DNA of 64,000 nucleotides from Anaerotruncus sp. MC2020 (GCA_000701945.1 JNKE01000018.1:186001-250000), one strand, 5' to 3'; counted from the first letter of the stretch, positions 17,643-27,389 are shown. Program-made: numbers and translations. Notes: generated by a model not told the origin, from the sequence alone.

Positions 17643-18779
17643 ATGAAGCGTATCCTGACTATTTTTTCGGCATTGCTCGTCATGGCGGCACTGCTGCCGC
17701 TCGGAGCGCTTGCCGCCGACGACCCTGCCGATTCTGCGGAGGCGTACATTCTTGTTGAGGCGGCGACGGGAGCTGTTCTCACTGCGAAAAACGCCGATAT
17801 TCCGCGAAACTGCGGCTATCTGAGCAAGCTGATGTCGCTGCTTCTGATAGCGGAGGACATTGAAACGGGCAAATTCCGACTTGATACGGAGCTGACCGCC
17901 TCGGAGACCGTCCGCGGGACTAAGGGAGCCGTGATATGGCTCGAGCCGAGCGACAGGCTGACGGTCGAGGAGCTACTGAAATCGGTCATTATCGGCAATG
18001 CAAACGACGCAACGACGGTTCTCGCGGAGGCATCGGAGCGGAGCATAGAGGGCTTCGTCTCGCGCATGAACAGCGAAGCTTTCGACATGGGACTGCGAAA
18101 TACCGCCTTTTACTCGCCATACGGCTACTATGACGAGCGCGAGAACTCGACCGCCCACGACATCGCGGAGATATGCCGCGCCCTGTCTCGCTACGACTTT
18201 CTGCGCCCGTATTTTCAGACTTGGCGGGACTTCGTCAAGGGCGGAGCGACTGAGCTTGTCAGCGAGAACACGCTTTCCCGCACATATGAGCGTCACATCG
18301 GCTTCAAGGCGTGCCACTCCGACGAGGCGGGCTACTGCGCGGCTGAGGGCGGAGCCAACGACGGCGGGACGTGCTACATCTCGGTCGTGCTCGGAGCTCC
18401 TGACGCTGATGTGTCGCTGAAAGCTGCAAAAAAGCTGATAAACCGCGGCTTCACTGACTACAAGGTCACGGCGACGATGTTTCCTGATGAGATGCTGATG
18501 CCGCTGAAAGTCAGAGGAGGCGAGGACGCCGCAGTAGAGATACGGCTCCGCGAGCAGAGCAGGATAGTCGTACCGCGCGGAGTGACCGAACTCGCGACCG
18601 TGACGGTGCTGCCCGAGTACATCACAGCGCCCGTGAAAAAGGGGCAGAGGATAGGTACGGCGGGCTTCTACAGCGGCAAGGAGCTCGTCTGCGAGGCAGA
18701 TATAGTGGCAGGGGGAGATGTAGCGCGTCTGAGCTACGGCTATATCTTTGTGAAAACCTTGGCAAAAATGCTGAAATAG
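17643..18779 (+). CDS. DacA-like (S11) penicillin-binding homologue, all three catalytic motifs lost
   Basis: A 378-residue secreted protein: signal peptide residues 1-24 (LLPLGALAAD), then a peptidase S11 domain recognisable over its whole length, then a C-terminal beta domain and a final amphipathic helix like that of PBP5. The active-site motifs are all changed: SxxK is Y59-L-S-K62, SxN is N119-A-N121, and KTG is K222-A-C224. Flanking family residues are conserved (ILVEAATGAVL, KNAD, VIIGNANDA, SDEAGYC, SVVLGAPD), so this is a preserved but non-enzymatic protein rather than a decayed gene. GAGGTG precedes the ATG. Confidence 0.85.
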   Translation: MKRILTIFSALLVMAALLPLGALAADDPADSAEAYILVEAATGAVLTAKNADIPRNCGYLSKLMSLLLIAEDIETGKFRLDTELTASETVRGTKGAVIWLEPSDRLTVEELLKSVIIGNANDATTVLAEASERSIEGFVSRMNSEAFDMGLRNTAFYSPYGYYDERENSTAHDIAEICRALSRYDFLRPYFQTWRDFVKGGATELVSENTLSRTYERHIGFKACHSDEAGYCAAEGGANDGGTCYISVVLGAPDADVSLKAAKKLINRGFTDYKVTATMFPDEMLMPLKVRGGEDAAVEIRLREQSRIVVPRGVTELATVTVLPEYITAPVKKGQRIGTAGFYSGKELVCEADIVAGGDVARLSYGYIFVKTLAKMLK

Positions 18780-18833
18780 CACTGTTGAAATTGGCTACAA
18801 AGTACAAAAGTGCAAATACTTTTATAAAGGTAC

Positions 18834-18862
18834 TTGAAAAAATTCTTAAAATATAGTATCAT
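18834..18862 (+). promoter_or_regulatory. Promoter of pgi
   Basis: TTGAAA at 18834-18839, 17-base spacer, TATCAT at 18857-18862, about 65 bases before the pgi start codon. Confidence 0.75.
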
Positions 18863-18927
18863 AAGATTGGTAATTTATAATGTGCCGCACACTATATGTT
18901 GTGCAGTGCATACTGGAGGTAAATCAA

Positions 18928-20262
18928 ATGTCATTAAAGCTCAACACAAAATATCTGGCTGACTTTGTCAATGCTGATGAGCTCACAGGAATCAAGGCTC
19001 AGGTCGAGGCTGCTGCCGAGACTCTCCACAGCAAGACAGGTCTCGGAAACGATTTCTTAGGCTGGGTAAGTCTCCCGACTGACTACGACAAGGAGGAATT
19101 TGCACGCATCAAGGCTGCTGCCGAGAAGATAAAGAGCAATTCCGATATCCTCATCGTAATTGGTATCGGCGGCTCTTACCTTGGCGCGAGAGCAGCTATC
19201 GAGCTCCTCAAGTCGCCCCTTTACAATAACATGAAGAAGGACACTCCCGACATCTACTACGTAGGAAACAGCATCAATCCTACATATCTCAGCGAGATAA
19301 TCTCACTCTGCGAGGGCAAGGACTTCTCCGTAAACGTAATTTCCAAGTCGGGCACAACTACCGAGCCCGCGCTTGCATTCCGCATCTTCAAGAAGATGGT
19401 AGAGGACAAGTACGGCAAGGAGGAGGCTAAGAACCGCATCTTTGCTACAACAGACAAGGCAAGAGGAACACTGAAGAACCTCTCCGACGCTGAGGGCTAC
19501 GAGACCTTCGTTATCCCCGACGACGTAGGCGGACGCTTCTCTGTACTCACAGCCGTTGGTCTGCTTCCCATCGCTGTAGCAGGCTGCGACATCGACGCTC
19601 TTATGAAGGGCGCTGCAAAGGCACAGGCTGACTTCTGCGCTGACTTCGACCACAACGACTGCTACAAGTACGCAGCTCTCAGAAACATCCTTTACCGCAA
19701 GGGCAAGGCTGTAGAGATGCTCGTATCCTACGATCCCAGCTTCGTAATGATGAGCGAGTGGTACAAGCAGCTCTTCGGCGAGAGCGAGGGCAAGGACAAC
19801 AAGGGAATCTTCCCCGCATCCGTAACATTCTCGACCGACCTCCACTCAATGGGGCAGTATATACAGGACGGCGCCCGCATCATGTTCGAGACTGTCGTAG
19901 ACATCAAGAACCCCAAGCAGGACATCTTCCTCGAGCCCGACGCAGAGAACCTCGACGGACTCAACTTCCTCACTAACCAGAATATGTCTGTTGTCAACAG
20001 GAAGGCATTCGAGGGCACAGTCCTCGCACACACAGAGGGCGGAGTTCCGAACATCATCCTCGAGCTCGACGACACCACAGAAGAGAGCGTCGGCTACATG
20101 ATATACTTCTTCGAGAAGGCTTGTGCTATTTCAGGCTACGTTCTCGGAGTAAATCCCTTCAACCAGCCCGGCGTTGAGAGCTACAAGTCGAATATGTTCG
20201 CTCTCCTCGGCAAGCCCGGCTACGAAGGCGCAAAGGCTGCACTTGAAGCTAAGCTCGGCTAA
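18928..20262 (+). CDS. pgi: Glucose-6-phosphate isomerase
   Basis: A 444-residue glycolytic enzyme interconverting glucose-6-phosphate and fructose-6-phosphate, of the shorter Firmicute type. Phosphate-binding [28 protein letters not shown], the catalytic region [16 protein letters not shown] and the closing [20 protein letters not shown] are all present. ATG 18928 is preferred to the upstream ATG at 18880 because GGAGG at 18915-18919 is correctly spaced to it and the residues before it are not family-like. Confidence 0.96.
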   Translation: MSLKLNTKYLADFVNADELTGIKAQVEAAAETLHSKTGLGNDFLGWVSLPTDYDKEEFARIKAAAEKIKSNSDILIVIGIGGSYLGARAAIELLKSPLYNNMKKDTPDIYYVGNSINPTYLSEIISLCEGKDFSVNVISKSGTTTEPALAFRIFKKMVEDKYGKEEAKNRIFATTDKARGTLKNLSDAEGYETFVIPDDVGGRFSVLTAVGLLPIAVAGCDIDALMKGAAKAQADFCADFDHNDCYKYAALRNILYRKGKAVEMLVSYDPSFVMMSEWYKQLFGESEGKDNKGIFPASVTFSTDLHSMGQYIQDGARIMFETVVDIKNPKQDIFLEPDAENLDGLNFLTNQNMSVVNRKAFEGTVLAHTEGGVPNIILELDDTTEESVGYMIYFFEKACAISGYVLGVNPFNQPGVESYKSNMFALLGKPGYEGAKAALEAKLG

Positions 20263-20323
20263 TAGCCGGGTTTACTATAAACTAAACTATCACACTGCCG
20301 CAAGGCAATGGAAGGAGTAAACT

Positions 20324-20731
20324 ATGATAAAACTCATCACAGGAAAAAAGGGTACAGGCAAGACCAAGATACTCATTGACCAGATCAACGACGCAGTAAA
20401 GGCTACAGCGGGCAGCGTTGTATGCGTAGAGAAAGGCTCTACAGTAAGATATTCCATCAGCCGTAAGGTAAGATGGTGCGATACCGAGTACTACGCTATC
20501 GAGGGCTATGACACATTCTACGGCTTCATCGCAGGTCTCCTCGCAAGCAACTACGACATCACACACATCTACATCGACGGAATCTTCCGCATCGGCGGAC
20601 GTGACTACGACGCGCTCGGCAAGCTCCTCGAGAAGCTGGACAAGCTCACAGGCGACGACGTATCCGTTATCTTCACAGTATCCGCTGACGACAGCGAACT
20701 CCCCGAGAGCGTAAAGCAGTTCCTCAAGTAA
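20324..20731 (+). CDS. Small P-loop ATP-binding protein
   Basis: A 135-residue protein with a clear Walker A motif G7-K-K-G-T-G-K-T14 and a Walker B-like strand HIYIDGIFRIGGRDYD. C-terminal VSVIFTVSADDSELPESVKQFL. Proteins of this size and pattern are widespread in clostridia and are often loosely labelled PilT-like, but no function is established from the sequence. GGAGT site before the ATG. It lies 60 bases after pgi. Confidence 0.75.
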   Translation: MIKLITGKKGTGKTKILIDQINDAVKATAGSVVCVEKGSTVRYSISRKVRWCDTEYYAIEGYDTFYGFIAGLLASNYDITHIYIDGIFRIGGRDYDALGKLLEKLDKLTGDDVSVIFTVSADDSELPESVKQFLK

Positions 20732-20771
20732 GATAAATAGGTAATTTGCTTAAAAAAATCGGGCAGAGCTA

Positions 20772-20800
20772 TTGACATATCCTGTCAATTAGTGTATAAT
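20772..20800 (+). promoter_or_regulatory. Perfect-consensus promoter for yceD-rpmF
   Basis: TTGACA at 20772-20777, 17-base spacer, TATAAT at 20795-20800, 31 bases before the yceD start. Confidence 0.9.
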
Positions 20801-20831
20801 ATATTTTATGGTGCTCTGAAGGATTTGTAAT

Positions 20832-21287
20832 ATGAAGATCAACCTAAAACAACTTTTCAGTATCGTCGGAGAATCCCGTGATTTCGCCTATGAGATAGGC
20901 GAGGACGAGCTTTCCGATATCCGCGGATACAGCTTTGCTTCACCCGTTGCTGTGAAGGGTCGGCTGTATAACAGGGCAGGCGTTGTCTACCTTGAGTATT
21001 CCGTGGATCTGACGCTCCTTGTCACCTGCGACAGGTGCCTCAAGGAGTTTGAAAGAGCGTATCACTACGATTTCGACCATATTGTCGTTCCTTCCGCAAA
21101 CAGCGATAACGATGACTACATCGTTGCCGAGGGCGAGAGCATTGAGCTGAATGAAGCTGCAGTGACAGACCTTCTGTTGCAGCTGCCGACCAAGAACCTC
21201 TGCAAGGAGGACTGCAAAGGACTTTGCATGGTGTGCGGCTGTGACCTGAACGAATCGACCTGCGAGCATATCAATACCGAGCTGTGA
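20832..21287 (+). CDS. yceD: YceD family protein (DUF177)
   Basis: A 151-residue protein of the family needed for 23S rRNA accumulation and usually encoded next to ribosomal protein L32, as here. Cysteine pairs are seen in CDRCLKEF and in the C-terminal cluster CKEDCKGLCMVCGCDLNESTC, which is the family hallmark and probably binds metal. The gene has a consensus promoter just upstream and is followed 24 bases later by rpmF. Confidence 0.9.
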   Translation: MKINLKQLFSIVGESRDFAYEIGEDELSDIRGYSFASPVAVKGRLYNRAGVVYLEYSVDLTLLVTCDRCLKEFERAYHYDFDHIVVPSANSDNDDYIVAEGESIELNEAAVTDLLLQLPTKNLCKEDCKGLCMVCGCDLNESTCEHINTEL

Positions 21288-21311
21288 AGCTCTTTATAAG
21301 GAGGTGCCAAA

Positions 21312-21497
21312 ATGGCTGTACCGAAGAGAAAAACTTCCAAGGCAAGACGCGACAAGAGACGTTCTGCTGTATGGAAGCTGGAGACACCTGCAATGTGCAA
21401 GTGCGATAACTGCGGCGCATACAAGGCTCCGCACAAGGTCTGCAAGAACTGCGGATTCTATAAGGGCGTTGAGGTTCTTAAGATCGACGCTGAATAA
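21312..21497 (+). CDS. rpmF: 50S ribosomal protein L32
   Basis: A 61-residue ribosomal protein starting [19 protein letters not shown], the invariant L32 start. The zinc-binding cysteines are intact in CKCDNCGAY and CKNCGFY (C+ form). AAGGAGG precedes the ATG; a terminator follows at 21522. Confidence 0.97.
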   Translation: MAVPKRKTSKARRDKRRSAVWKLETPAMCKCDNCGAYKAPHKVCKNCGFYKGVEVLKIDAE

Positions 21498-21521
21498 TCG
21501 GCTAATTCCGATACATGAGGA

Positions 21522-21560
21522 GGAGAGGAGGCAGAAGTCTTCCTCTCCCTTTTTGCTTTT
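21522..21560 (+). terminator. Terminator after rpmF
   Basis: GGAGAGGA (21522-21529) pairs with TCCTCTCC (21541-21548), followed by CTTTTTGCTTTT. Its presence rules out the longer upstream start of the next gene. Confidence 0.85.
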
Positions 21561-21592
21561 TACGTAATCTTGATTCGGACAGGGGAGAGCAT

Positions 21593-22894
21593 ATGGTAAA
21601 GATAAATAGTGTTGCTGACGGCTCCCCCGCGAGCAGGTGCGGAGTCCGCGAGGGCGACCTGCTCTCCGCGATAAACGGGCATAAGGTCAAGGACGTGCTC
21701 GACTATATGTACTACGCCGCCGAGACGAGGGTAACGCTTGATATCGTCCGACACGGCGAGGAGCTCACTTTCCGCGTCGAAAAGGACGAGTACGACGACC
21801 TCGGGCTCGAATTCGAGACCTTCCTCATGGACAGCAAGCAGAGGTGCAGCAATAACTGCGTTTTCTGCTTCATAGACCAGATGCCTCCGGGGATGCGCGA
21901 GACGCTCTACTTCAAGGACGACGACGCGCGCCTCTCGTTTTTGCAGGGCAACTACGTCACGCTGACCAACCTCAAGCAGGAGGACATCGACCGCATAATC
22001 AAGATGAAGCTGAACATAAATGTCTCAGTCCACACGACGAACCCCGAGCTCCGCGTGAAGATGATGCACAACCGATTCGCGGGCGAGAAGCTGAAATTCA
22101 TCTGGCAGCTCGCGGAGAACGGCATAAAGCTGAACTGTCAGGTCGTTTGCTGTCCGGGACTGAACGACGGCGACGAGCTGCGGCGCACTCTGCGCGACCT
22201 CGGAGGGCTGATGCCCAATATCACGAGCATGGCAGTCGTACCTGTCGGAGTGACGAAATTCCGTCAGGGGCTCTACCCGCTGACCACCTTCAACAAGCAG
22301 ACTGCGGGAGAGACGATAGACATCATCGCCGAGTACCAGCAGCAATTTCTCGAAAAGTTCGGCACACGGACTGTATTTCCGTCGGACGAGTTCTTCCTCA
22401 TTGCCGAGCGCGACATACCACCCGCCGAGTTCTACGAGGACTACTCCCAGTACGAGAACGGCGTGGGAATGCTCCGCTCGCTCATGGACGAGTTCACGAA
22501 AGCGCTTGAAATAGCCGAATGGGAGGGCGGCGACCGCCACGTCACGATAGCGACGGGCTACAGCCCCTACCCGATAATCTGCCAGCTCGCGAGGCAGGCG
22601 GAGGAGGCTTTCCCGCAGCTGAAATGCGGAGTTGTCCGCATACGCAACGACTTTTTCGGCGATACTATCACTGTCACGGGACTTATTACAGCGCAGGACC
22701 TCATCGCCCAGCTGAGGGGCAAGGACATCGGCGACGAGCTGCTCATTTCCTCGGCGATGCTGAGGCGTGACAGCGACGTATTCCTCGACGACCTTACCGT
22801 TTCCGACGTGGAGCGCGAGCTCGGAGTACCGCTGCGGAGCTCTGCAAGCGACGGCTACGAGCTGCTCGACGCGATAATGGGAATAACCTACTGA
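21593..22894 (+). CDS. DUF512 protein: PDZ plus radical-SAM-like domain
   Basis: A 433-residue protein of the conserved clostridial family that joins an N-terminal PDZ-like domain (SVADGSPASRCGVREGDLLSA is split about residues 5-25) to a radical-SAM-like iron-sulfur region (RCSNNCVFCFIDQ, about residues 83-95) and a C-terminal DUF512 domain. The role is unknown; family members usually sit just upstream of der, as here. ATG 21593 has AGGGGAGA correctly spaced; the frame is open back to 21515 but that part lies in the rpmF terminator. Confidence 0.9.
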   Translation: MVKINSVADGSPASRCGVREGDLLSAINGHKVKDVLDYMYYAAETRVTLDIVRHGEELTFRVEKDEYDDLGLEFETFLMDSKQRCSNNCVFCFIDQMPPGMRETLYFKDDDARLSFLQGNYVTLTNLKQEDIDRIIKMKLNINVSVHTTNPELRVKMMHNRFAGEKLKFIWQLAENGIKLNCQVVCCPGLNDGDELRRTLRDLGGLMPNITSMAVVPVGVTKFRQGLYPLTTFNKQTAGETIDIIAEYQQQFLEKFGTRTVFPSDEFFLIAERDIPPAEFYEDYSQYENGVGMLRSLMDEFTKALEIAEWEGGDRHVTIATGYSPYPIICQLARQAEEAFPQLKCGVVRIRNDFFGDTITVTGLITAQDLIAQLRGKDIGDELLISSAMLRRDSDVFLDDLTVSDVERELGVPLRSSASDGYELLDAIMGITY

Positions 22895-22903
22895 GGTGGA
22901 AAT

Positions 22904-23677
22904 ATGGAGAAACAGAGCAAGCTGAAGGTCATCGACCGTGACATGATAAAGTACATCATCGTCTTTTTCATGGCTACGGGACACCTCATCGCGTGGATAG
23001 CGACTGGTCACGAGCAGCCCGACGGACTCTTCGAGCAGTGTCCGCTGTGGCAGAGGCTATTCATCCAGCTGAGCCTTATCACGCCGCCCGTGATGTTCTT
23101 TTTCGTGGCGGACGGCTTCAAGTACACGCGCTCGCGGAAAAAGTACGCGCTGAGGCTGTTCATATTCGCGTGCATCACGCAGGTGCCGTTCACGATACTG
23201 TGGGAACCCTTGACAGGCTGGTGGGGCGCAAACGTCATGTTCACGCTGTTTTTCAGCCTCCTCGTGCTGTGCGTGTGGGAGAGCAAATTGAAGCTGTGGC
23301 AGAGGATAGCGCTGATAATCCTGTGCAATATAGTTACACTTGCCCTCGTCTCGGAGTGGATGGTCTTCGGACCCATGACCGTCCTCGGACTGCATATCTT
23401 CCGCGAGAAGCCCAAGGCGCGCGCGATTTGGTACGCCGCCGTGTGGACAGTGTACCTCGGCGTATCGTCGGTACCGTCGCTGATAACAGACTTCAAGCCT
23501 ATAAGGCTGGAGGTCATACTTGTACACATCTTCGATTTCGTCGCCGCGTATCTGCTGATGACGGTGTTCTACAGCGGCAAAAAGGGCAGATTCCCGACGT
23601 TCTCGAAGTGGTTCTTCTACATATTCTATCCCGCGCACATTGTGCTGGCGATAATTCTTAGAGCAATATTGTTATAA
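22904..23677 (+). CDS. TraX family membrane protein
   Basis: A 257-residue polytopic protein with about eight membrane segments. The N-terminal pattern (DRDMIKYIIVFFMATGHLI ... PVMFFFVADGFKYTRSRKKY ... RLFIFACITQVPF) and the C-terminal FSKWFFYIFYPAHIVLA are characteristic of the TraX/acyltransferase-3-like group. TraX acetylates F-pilin, but chromosomal Firmicute members have no known target. GGTGG site, 9 bases after the DUF512 gene. Confidence 0.85.
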   Translation: MEKQSKLKVIDRDMIKYIIVFFMATGHLIAWIATGHEQPDGLFEQCPLWQRLFIQLSLITPPVMFFFVADGFKYTRSRKKYALRLFIFACITQVPFTILWEPLTGWWGANVMFTLFFSLLVLCVWESKLKLWQRIALIILCNIVTLALVSEWMVFGPMTVLGLHIFREKPKARAIWYAAVWTVYLGVSSVPSLITDFKPIRLEVILVHIFDFVAAYLLMTVFYSGKKGRFPTFSKWFFYIFYPAHIVLAIILRAILL

Positions 23678-23693
23678 AAAGGAGTGAGCTTCA

Positions 23694-24326
23694 ATGAATG
23701 CATGGAACACCTACAAGGAGGAGCTTTTCGCGAAGATACCATCCCTGAGAGAAACTCTTAACGAGGGTGTATCCGAGGAGGACATCGCTTCTGCCGAGCA
23801 GTCGGTGGGAGTCGCTTTCCCCGAATCGCTCAAAGCCCTGTATCTCGACGCTGACGGCGACAATGAGGAGTCAGCCTGCGGCATGATAATGGGCTTCCAC
23901 TTCCTTAGCCTTGACGAGCTCGTCTCCGAGTGTCAGCACTGGAGCGGGATAGCTCAGGACAAGGCTCTCAATGAGGGCGCAGGCTTCTCGTCTAAGCCCG
24001 AGGGCTGTATAAAGTGCCTCTACGCCAACTCCAAGTGGATACCGATATGCGCTGACGGAGGCGGAAACTTCCTCGGCGTTGACCTCGACCCCGACGTAAA
24101 CGGCAGGGTCGGACAGGTCATCAACTTCGGCAGGGACGAGCACAATAAGGCAGTCCTCGCCGACAGCCTCGACGCCTTTTTTGAGCGCCTGACAAGAGTT
24201 ATACGCAGTGAGGACTTCTTTGTAGGCGACTTCGAGGGCGAGGAGGTAGTGTGCCTCTGCTCGGACGACGTCGAGGAGGCGGAATTCCTCACGGACTACC
24301 TGAAATCCGATGATTCGGTAAAGTAG
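23694..24326 (+). CDS. SMI1/KNR4 (SUKH) domain protein
   Basis: A 210-residue protein with the SUKH-1 pattern: an N-terminal helix (SEEDIASAEQSVGVAFPESLKALYL), then the glycine-aromatic core SKWIPICADGGGNFLGVDLDPD and the F/R-rich VINFGRDEHNKAVLADSLDAFFERL. SUKH proteins commonly act as immunity proteins to polymorphic toxins, but orphan chromosomal copies also exist. No toxin gene is adjacent here, so the role is open. Confidence 0.82.
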   Translation: MNAWNTYKEELFAKIPSLRETLNEGVSEEDIASAEQSVGVAFPESLKALYLDADGDNEESACGMIMGFHFLSLDELVSECQHWSGIAQDKALNEGAGFSSKPEGCIKCLYANSKWIPICADGGGNFLGVDLDPDVNGRVGQVINFGRDEHNKAVLADSLDAFFERLTRVIRSEDFFVGDFEGEEVVCLCSDDVEEAEFLTDYLKSDDSVK

Positions 24327-24362
24327 AATAAAGATAAAATACGGAAAGGAGACAGATAAGCT

Positions 24363-25691
24363 ATGGCATTACCAATAGTTGCAGTCGTGGGACGCCCGAA
24401 TGTCGGCAAGTCCACGCTGTTCAACAAGCTGATAGGTCAGCGCCTCTCCATAGTCGAGGACACTCCTGGCGTTACGCGCGACCGCATCTACTCGAAGTGC
24501 GAGTGGCGCGGCAAGGAGTTCATGGTCGTGGACACGGGCGGCATCGAGCCCGACAGCGACGACGTTATCCTCTCGCAGATGAGGCGGCAGTCAGAGCTTG
24601 CGATAGAAAAGGCGGACGTTATAGTGTTCGTCACAGATATAAGGTGCGGCGTCACCGCGGACGACTACGCCGTCTCGGAGATGCTGATAAAGAGCGGCAA
24701 GCCGATAATACTCGCGGTCAACAAGGTCGACAACCTCGGAGAGCCGCCGCTCGAGCTGTACGAGTTCTACAATCTCGGACTCGGCGAGCCGTTCCCGATA
24801 TCATCGGTACACGGTCACGGTACGGGCGATATGCTTGACGCGATATACGAGTACCTCCCCGCCGCTGACGAGGAGGAGTACGGCGACGACCACATCAAGG
24901 TCGCGGTCATCGGCAAGCCGAATGCGGGCAAGTCCTCGCTGATAAACAGGATAGCAGGGGAGGAGCGCGTCATCGTCTCCGATATCGCTGGAACCACGCG
25001 CGATTCCACGGACACCGTCATCGAGAACGAGTACGGCAAGTTCGTGTTCATCGACACCGCGGGCATACGCAAGAAGTCGAAGGTGACGGACAAGGTCGAG
25101 CACTACAGTGTGCTCCGCGCATATATGGCAGTCGACCGCGCCGACGTCTGCGTTATCATGCTCGACGCCACGGAGGGCTTCACCGAGCAGGATTCAAAGG
25201 TCGCGGGATATGCTCACGAGCAGGGAAAGGCTTGCGTAGTCGCCGTCAACAAGTGGGACCTTGTTGAGAAGGACGACAAGACCATGCAGGAGTTCCGCAC
25301 CAAGCTCGAGAACGATTTCAGCTTCATGTCGTATGTACCGTTCGTGTTCATCTCGGCAAAGACGGGACAGCGCATAAACAAGCTGTACGAGCTGATAAAG
25401 TACACCTACGGTCAGAACAGTATGCGCATATCGACAGGAATGCTCAACGACGTTCTCGCATATGCTACTACAAGGGTACAGCCGCCGTCGGATAAGGGCA
25501 GGAGACTGAAGATATACTACATGACCCAGCCCTCGACAAAGCCGCCCACGTTCGTCACATTCGTGAACAGGGCAGACCTTTTCCATTTTTCCTACAGAAG
25601 ATACATTGAAAATCAGATACGTTCAACGTTCGGACTTGAGGGCACACCCGTGCGCTTCATCGTACGTGAAAGAGGAGGAAACGATAAATAA
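24363..25691 (+). CDS. der: Ribosome biogenesis GTPase Der (EngA)
   Basis: A 442-residue protein with two tandem GTPase domains and a C-terminal KH-like domain, needed for 50S assembly. First domain: GRPNVGKS, DTGG, NKVD. Second: GKPNAGKS, DTAG, NKWD. The KH-like end carries FVNRADLFHFSYRRYIENQIR. Intact and standard length. The stop overlaps the plsY start by one base (TAATG). Confidence 0.97.
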   Translation: MALPIVAVVGRPNVGKSTLFNKLIGQRLSIVEDTPGVTRDRIYSKCEWRGKEFMVVDTGGIEPDSDDVILSQMRRQSELAIEKADVIVFVTDIRCGVTADDYAVSEMLIKSGKPIILAVNKVDNLGEPPLELYEFYNLGLGEPFPISSVHGHGTGDMLDAIYEYLPAADEEEYGDDHIKVAVIGKPNAGKSSLINRIAGEERVIVSDIAGTTRDSTDTVIENEYGKFVFIDTAGIRKKSKVTDKVEHYSVLRAYMAVDRADVCVIMLDATEGFTEQDSKVAGYAHEQGKACVVAVNKWDLVEKDDKTMQEFRTKLENDFSFMSYVPFVFISAKTGQRINKLYELIKYTYGQNSMRISTGMLNDVLAYATTRVQPPSDKGRRLKIYYMTQPSTKPPTFVTFVNRADLFHFSYRRYIENQIRSTFGLEGTPVRFIVRERGGNDK

Positions 25692-26365
25692 TGAAAGTGT
25701 TATTCGCTCTTATACTTGCTGCCGCTATCGGCTATCTGCTCGGCAGCCTCAATTTCTCGATAATCGTTGTACAGCTCGTCAGAGGCAAGGACATACGCAC
25801 TATGGGCAGCCGTAATGCTGGTCTGACCAACACCTACCGCTGCTGCGGACCTGCCTGCGCGGGACTGACTCTCCTCGGCGACCTGCTCAAGGGAGTTGTC
25901 GCAGTAGCGCTCGCACGCCTCATTGCAGGCTGGCTCAAGGTCGGCTTCCTGCCCGACAATGACGTACACTACATCGGCTATATCGCGGCATTCTTCGCGA
26001 TAGTCGGACACGTATTCCCCGCCTACTACGGCTTCAAGGGCGGCAAGGGCGTGCTCGTCGGAGCAGCCTCCTTCCTCGCGCTCGACTGGCGCGTGTTTAT
26101 CGCTCTTATAGCGATATTCGCGGTAATACTCGCGCTCTCTAAGTACGTATCGCTCTCGTCGATAATGGCGACCGCATACGGACCTCTCGCAGTGTTCCTC
26201 ATGTCGCTGATAGTCAACGGCAGCGGCTTCGGCAGGAGCTTCCTGTACCTTATCCTGTCGCTTCCCATGGCAGCGATGATAATATGGATGCACCGCACTA
26301 ACATTGAGCGACTGATGAACAACACAGAGACGAAATTCTCGTTCAGCTCGAGATTTGCTGACTGA
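25691..26365 (+). CDS. plsY: Glycerol-3-phosphate acyltransferase PlsY
   Basis: A 224-residue membrane enzyme that makes lysophosphatidate from acyl-phosphate. Conserved segments: GSLNFSIIV, the GSRNAGLTNTYR motif, GHVFPAYYGFKGGKGV, and the C-terminal IWMHRTNIERL. About five membrane segments. The usual G-xGNxGxTN is modified (TNTYR rather than TNVLR) but the motif is intact. Translationally coupled to der and followed by gpsA, so the two first steps of phospholipid synthesis are adjacent. Confidence 0.93.
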   Translation: MKVLFALILAAAIGYLLGSLNFSIIVVQLVRGKDIRTMGSRNAGLTNTYRCCGPACAGLTLLGDLLKGVVAVALARLIAGWLKVGFLPDNDVHYIGYIAAFFAIVGHVFPAYYGFKGGKGVLVGAASFLALDWRVFIALIAIFAVILALSKYVSLSSIMATAYGPLAVFLMSLIVNGSGFGRSFLYLILSLPMAAMIIWMHRTNIERLMNNTETKFSFSSRFAD

Positions 26366-26382
26366 ACAAAGGGGGACATCAC

Positions 26383-27375
26383 ATGGCAAAGATAGTTATA
26401 CTCGGCTCGGGAGGCTTCGGTCTCGCGATAGCGATAATGGCAAAGCAGTGCGGCAAGCACGACGTCACAGTGTGGTCGAAGTTCCAGTCGGAGATAGACG
26501 ACATACGCGCTCACGGCGAGCACCAGCAGAAGCTCCCGGGAGTGCAGATACCGAACGAGATAGTGCTCACGAGCGATATCTCGTGCATAAAGGGCTGCGA
26601 TATCCTCATATTCGGCATACCCTCGTCGTTCGTGAGGGGCGTAGCCAAGGAGGCTAAGCCCTACATTGACGAGTACATGACCGTTGTCAACACGGGAAAA
26701 GGTCTCGAGGAGGGCAGCTTAAAGCGCCTCAGCGAGGTCATCGAGGAGGAGCTCGGAATAAAGGACCTCGTTGTGCTCTCAGGACCGTCACACGCGGAGG
26801 AGGTAGCACGCTGCGTGCCTACGACCATGGCTTGCGCGTCGAAGAATCCCGAGGCGGCGAAGTACATACAGTCCGAGCTCGGCAACAGCTTCCTGCGCCT
26901 GTACCTCAACGACGACGTCATCGGCTGTGAGCTGGGCGGCGCGCTGAAGAACATCATCGCGCTCTGCTGCGGAATCTGTGACGGCATGGGCTATGGCGAC
27001 AACACCAAGGCTGCGCTCATGACCCGCGGTATCCACGAGATAGCGCGTCTCGGCAAGGCTTGCGGAGCAAAGGTCGAGACGTTCAGCGGACTGACGGGCA
27101 TAGGCGACCTCATCGTCACCTGTACAAGTATGCACAGCCGCAACAGGCGCGCGGGCATTCTCATCGGACAGGGTATATCTCCCGAGGAGGCTGTAAAGCG
27201 CGTAGGCACTGTCGAGGGCTATTGCTGCTGCAATGCGGCATATCAGCTCGCGAAGAAAATGGGCGTTGAGATGCCTATCACAGAGCAGCTCAACAAGGTG
27301 CTCTTCGAGGGCGGAGACGTCAGGGACGCGCTCGGCAAGCTGATGAACCGTCCCCAGATATACGAAGTATTTTAA
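26383..27375 (+). CDS. gpsA: NAD(P)H-dependent glycerol-3-phosphate dehydrogenase
   Basis: A 330-residue enzyme making sn-glycerol-3-phosphate for phospholipids. The Rossmann motif GSGGFGLAIA is at residues 8-17, catalytic Lys lies in ELGGALKNIIALCCGICDG, and the C-terminal substrate region GLTGIGDLIVTCTSMHSRNRR is intact. It sits 17 bases after plsY. Confidence 0.95.
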   Translation: MAKIVILGSGGFGLAIAIMAKQCGKHDVTVWSKFQSEIDDIRAHGEHQQKLPGVQIPNEIVLTSDISCIKGCDILIFGIPSSFVRGVAKEAKPYIDEYMTVVNTGKGLEEGSLKRLSEVIEEELGIKDLVVLSGPSHAEEVARCVPTTMACASKNPEAAKYIQSELGNSFLRLYLNDDVIGCELGGALKNIIALCCGICDGMGYGDNTKAALMTRGIHEIARLGKACGAKVETFSGLTGIGDLIVTCTSMHSRNRRAGILIGQGISPEEAVKRVGTVEGYCCCNAAYQLAKKMGVEMPITEQLNKVLFEGGDVRDALGKLMNRPQIYEVF

Positions 27376-27389
27376 TTGGAGGAACACAC

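Noticed and set aside
17643..18779. Calling the DacA-like gene a pseudogene
   Set aside because: The frame is intact with signal peptide, full-length fold and conserved flanks; only catalytic residues differ, which points to a pseudoenzyme rather than decay.
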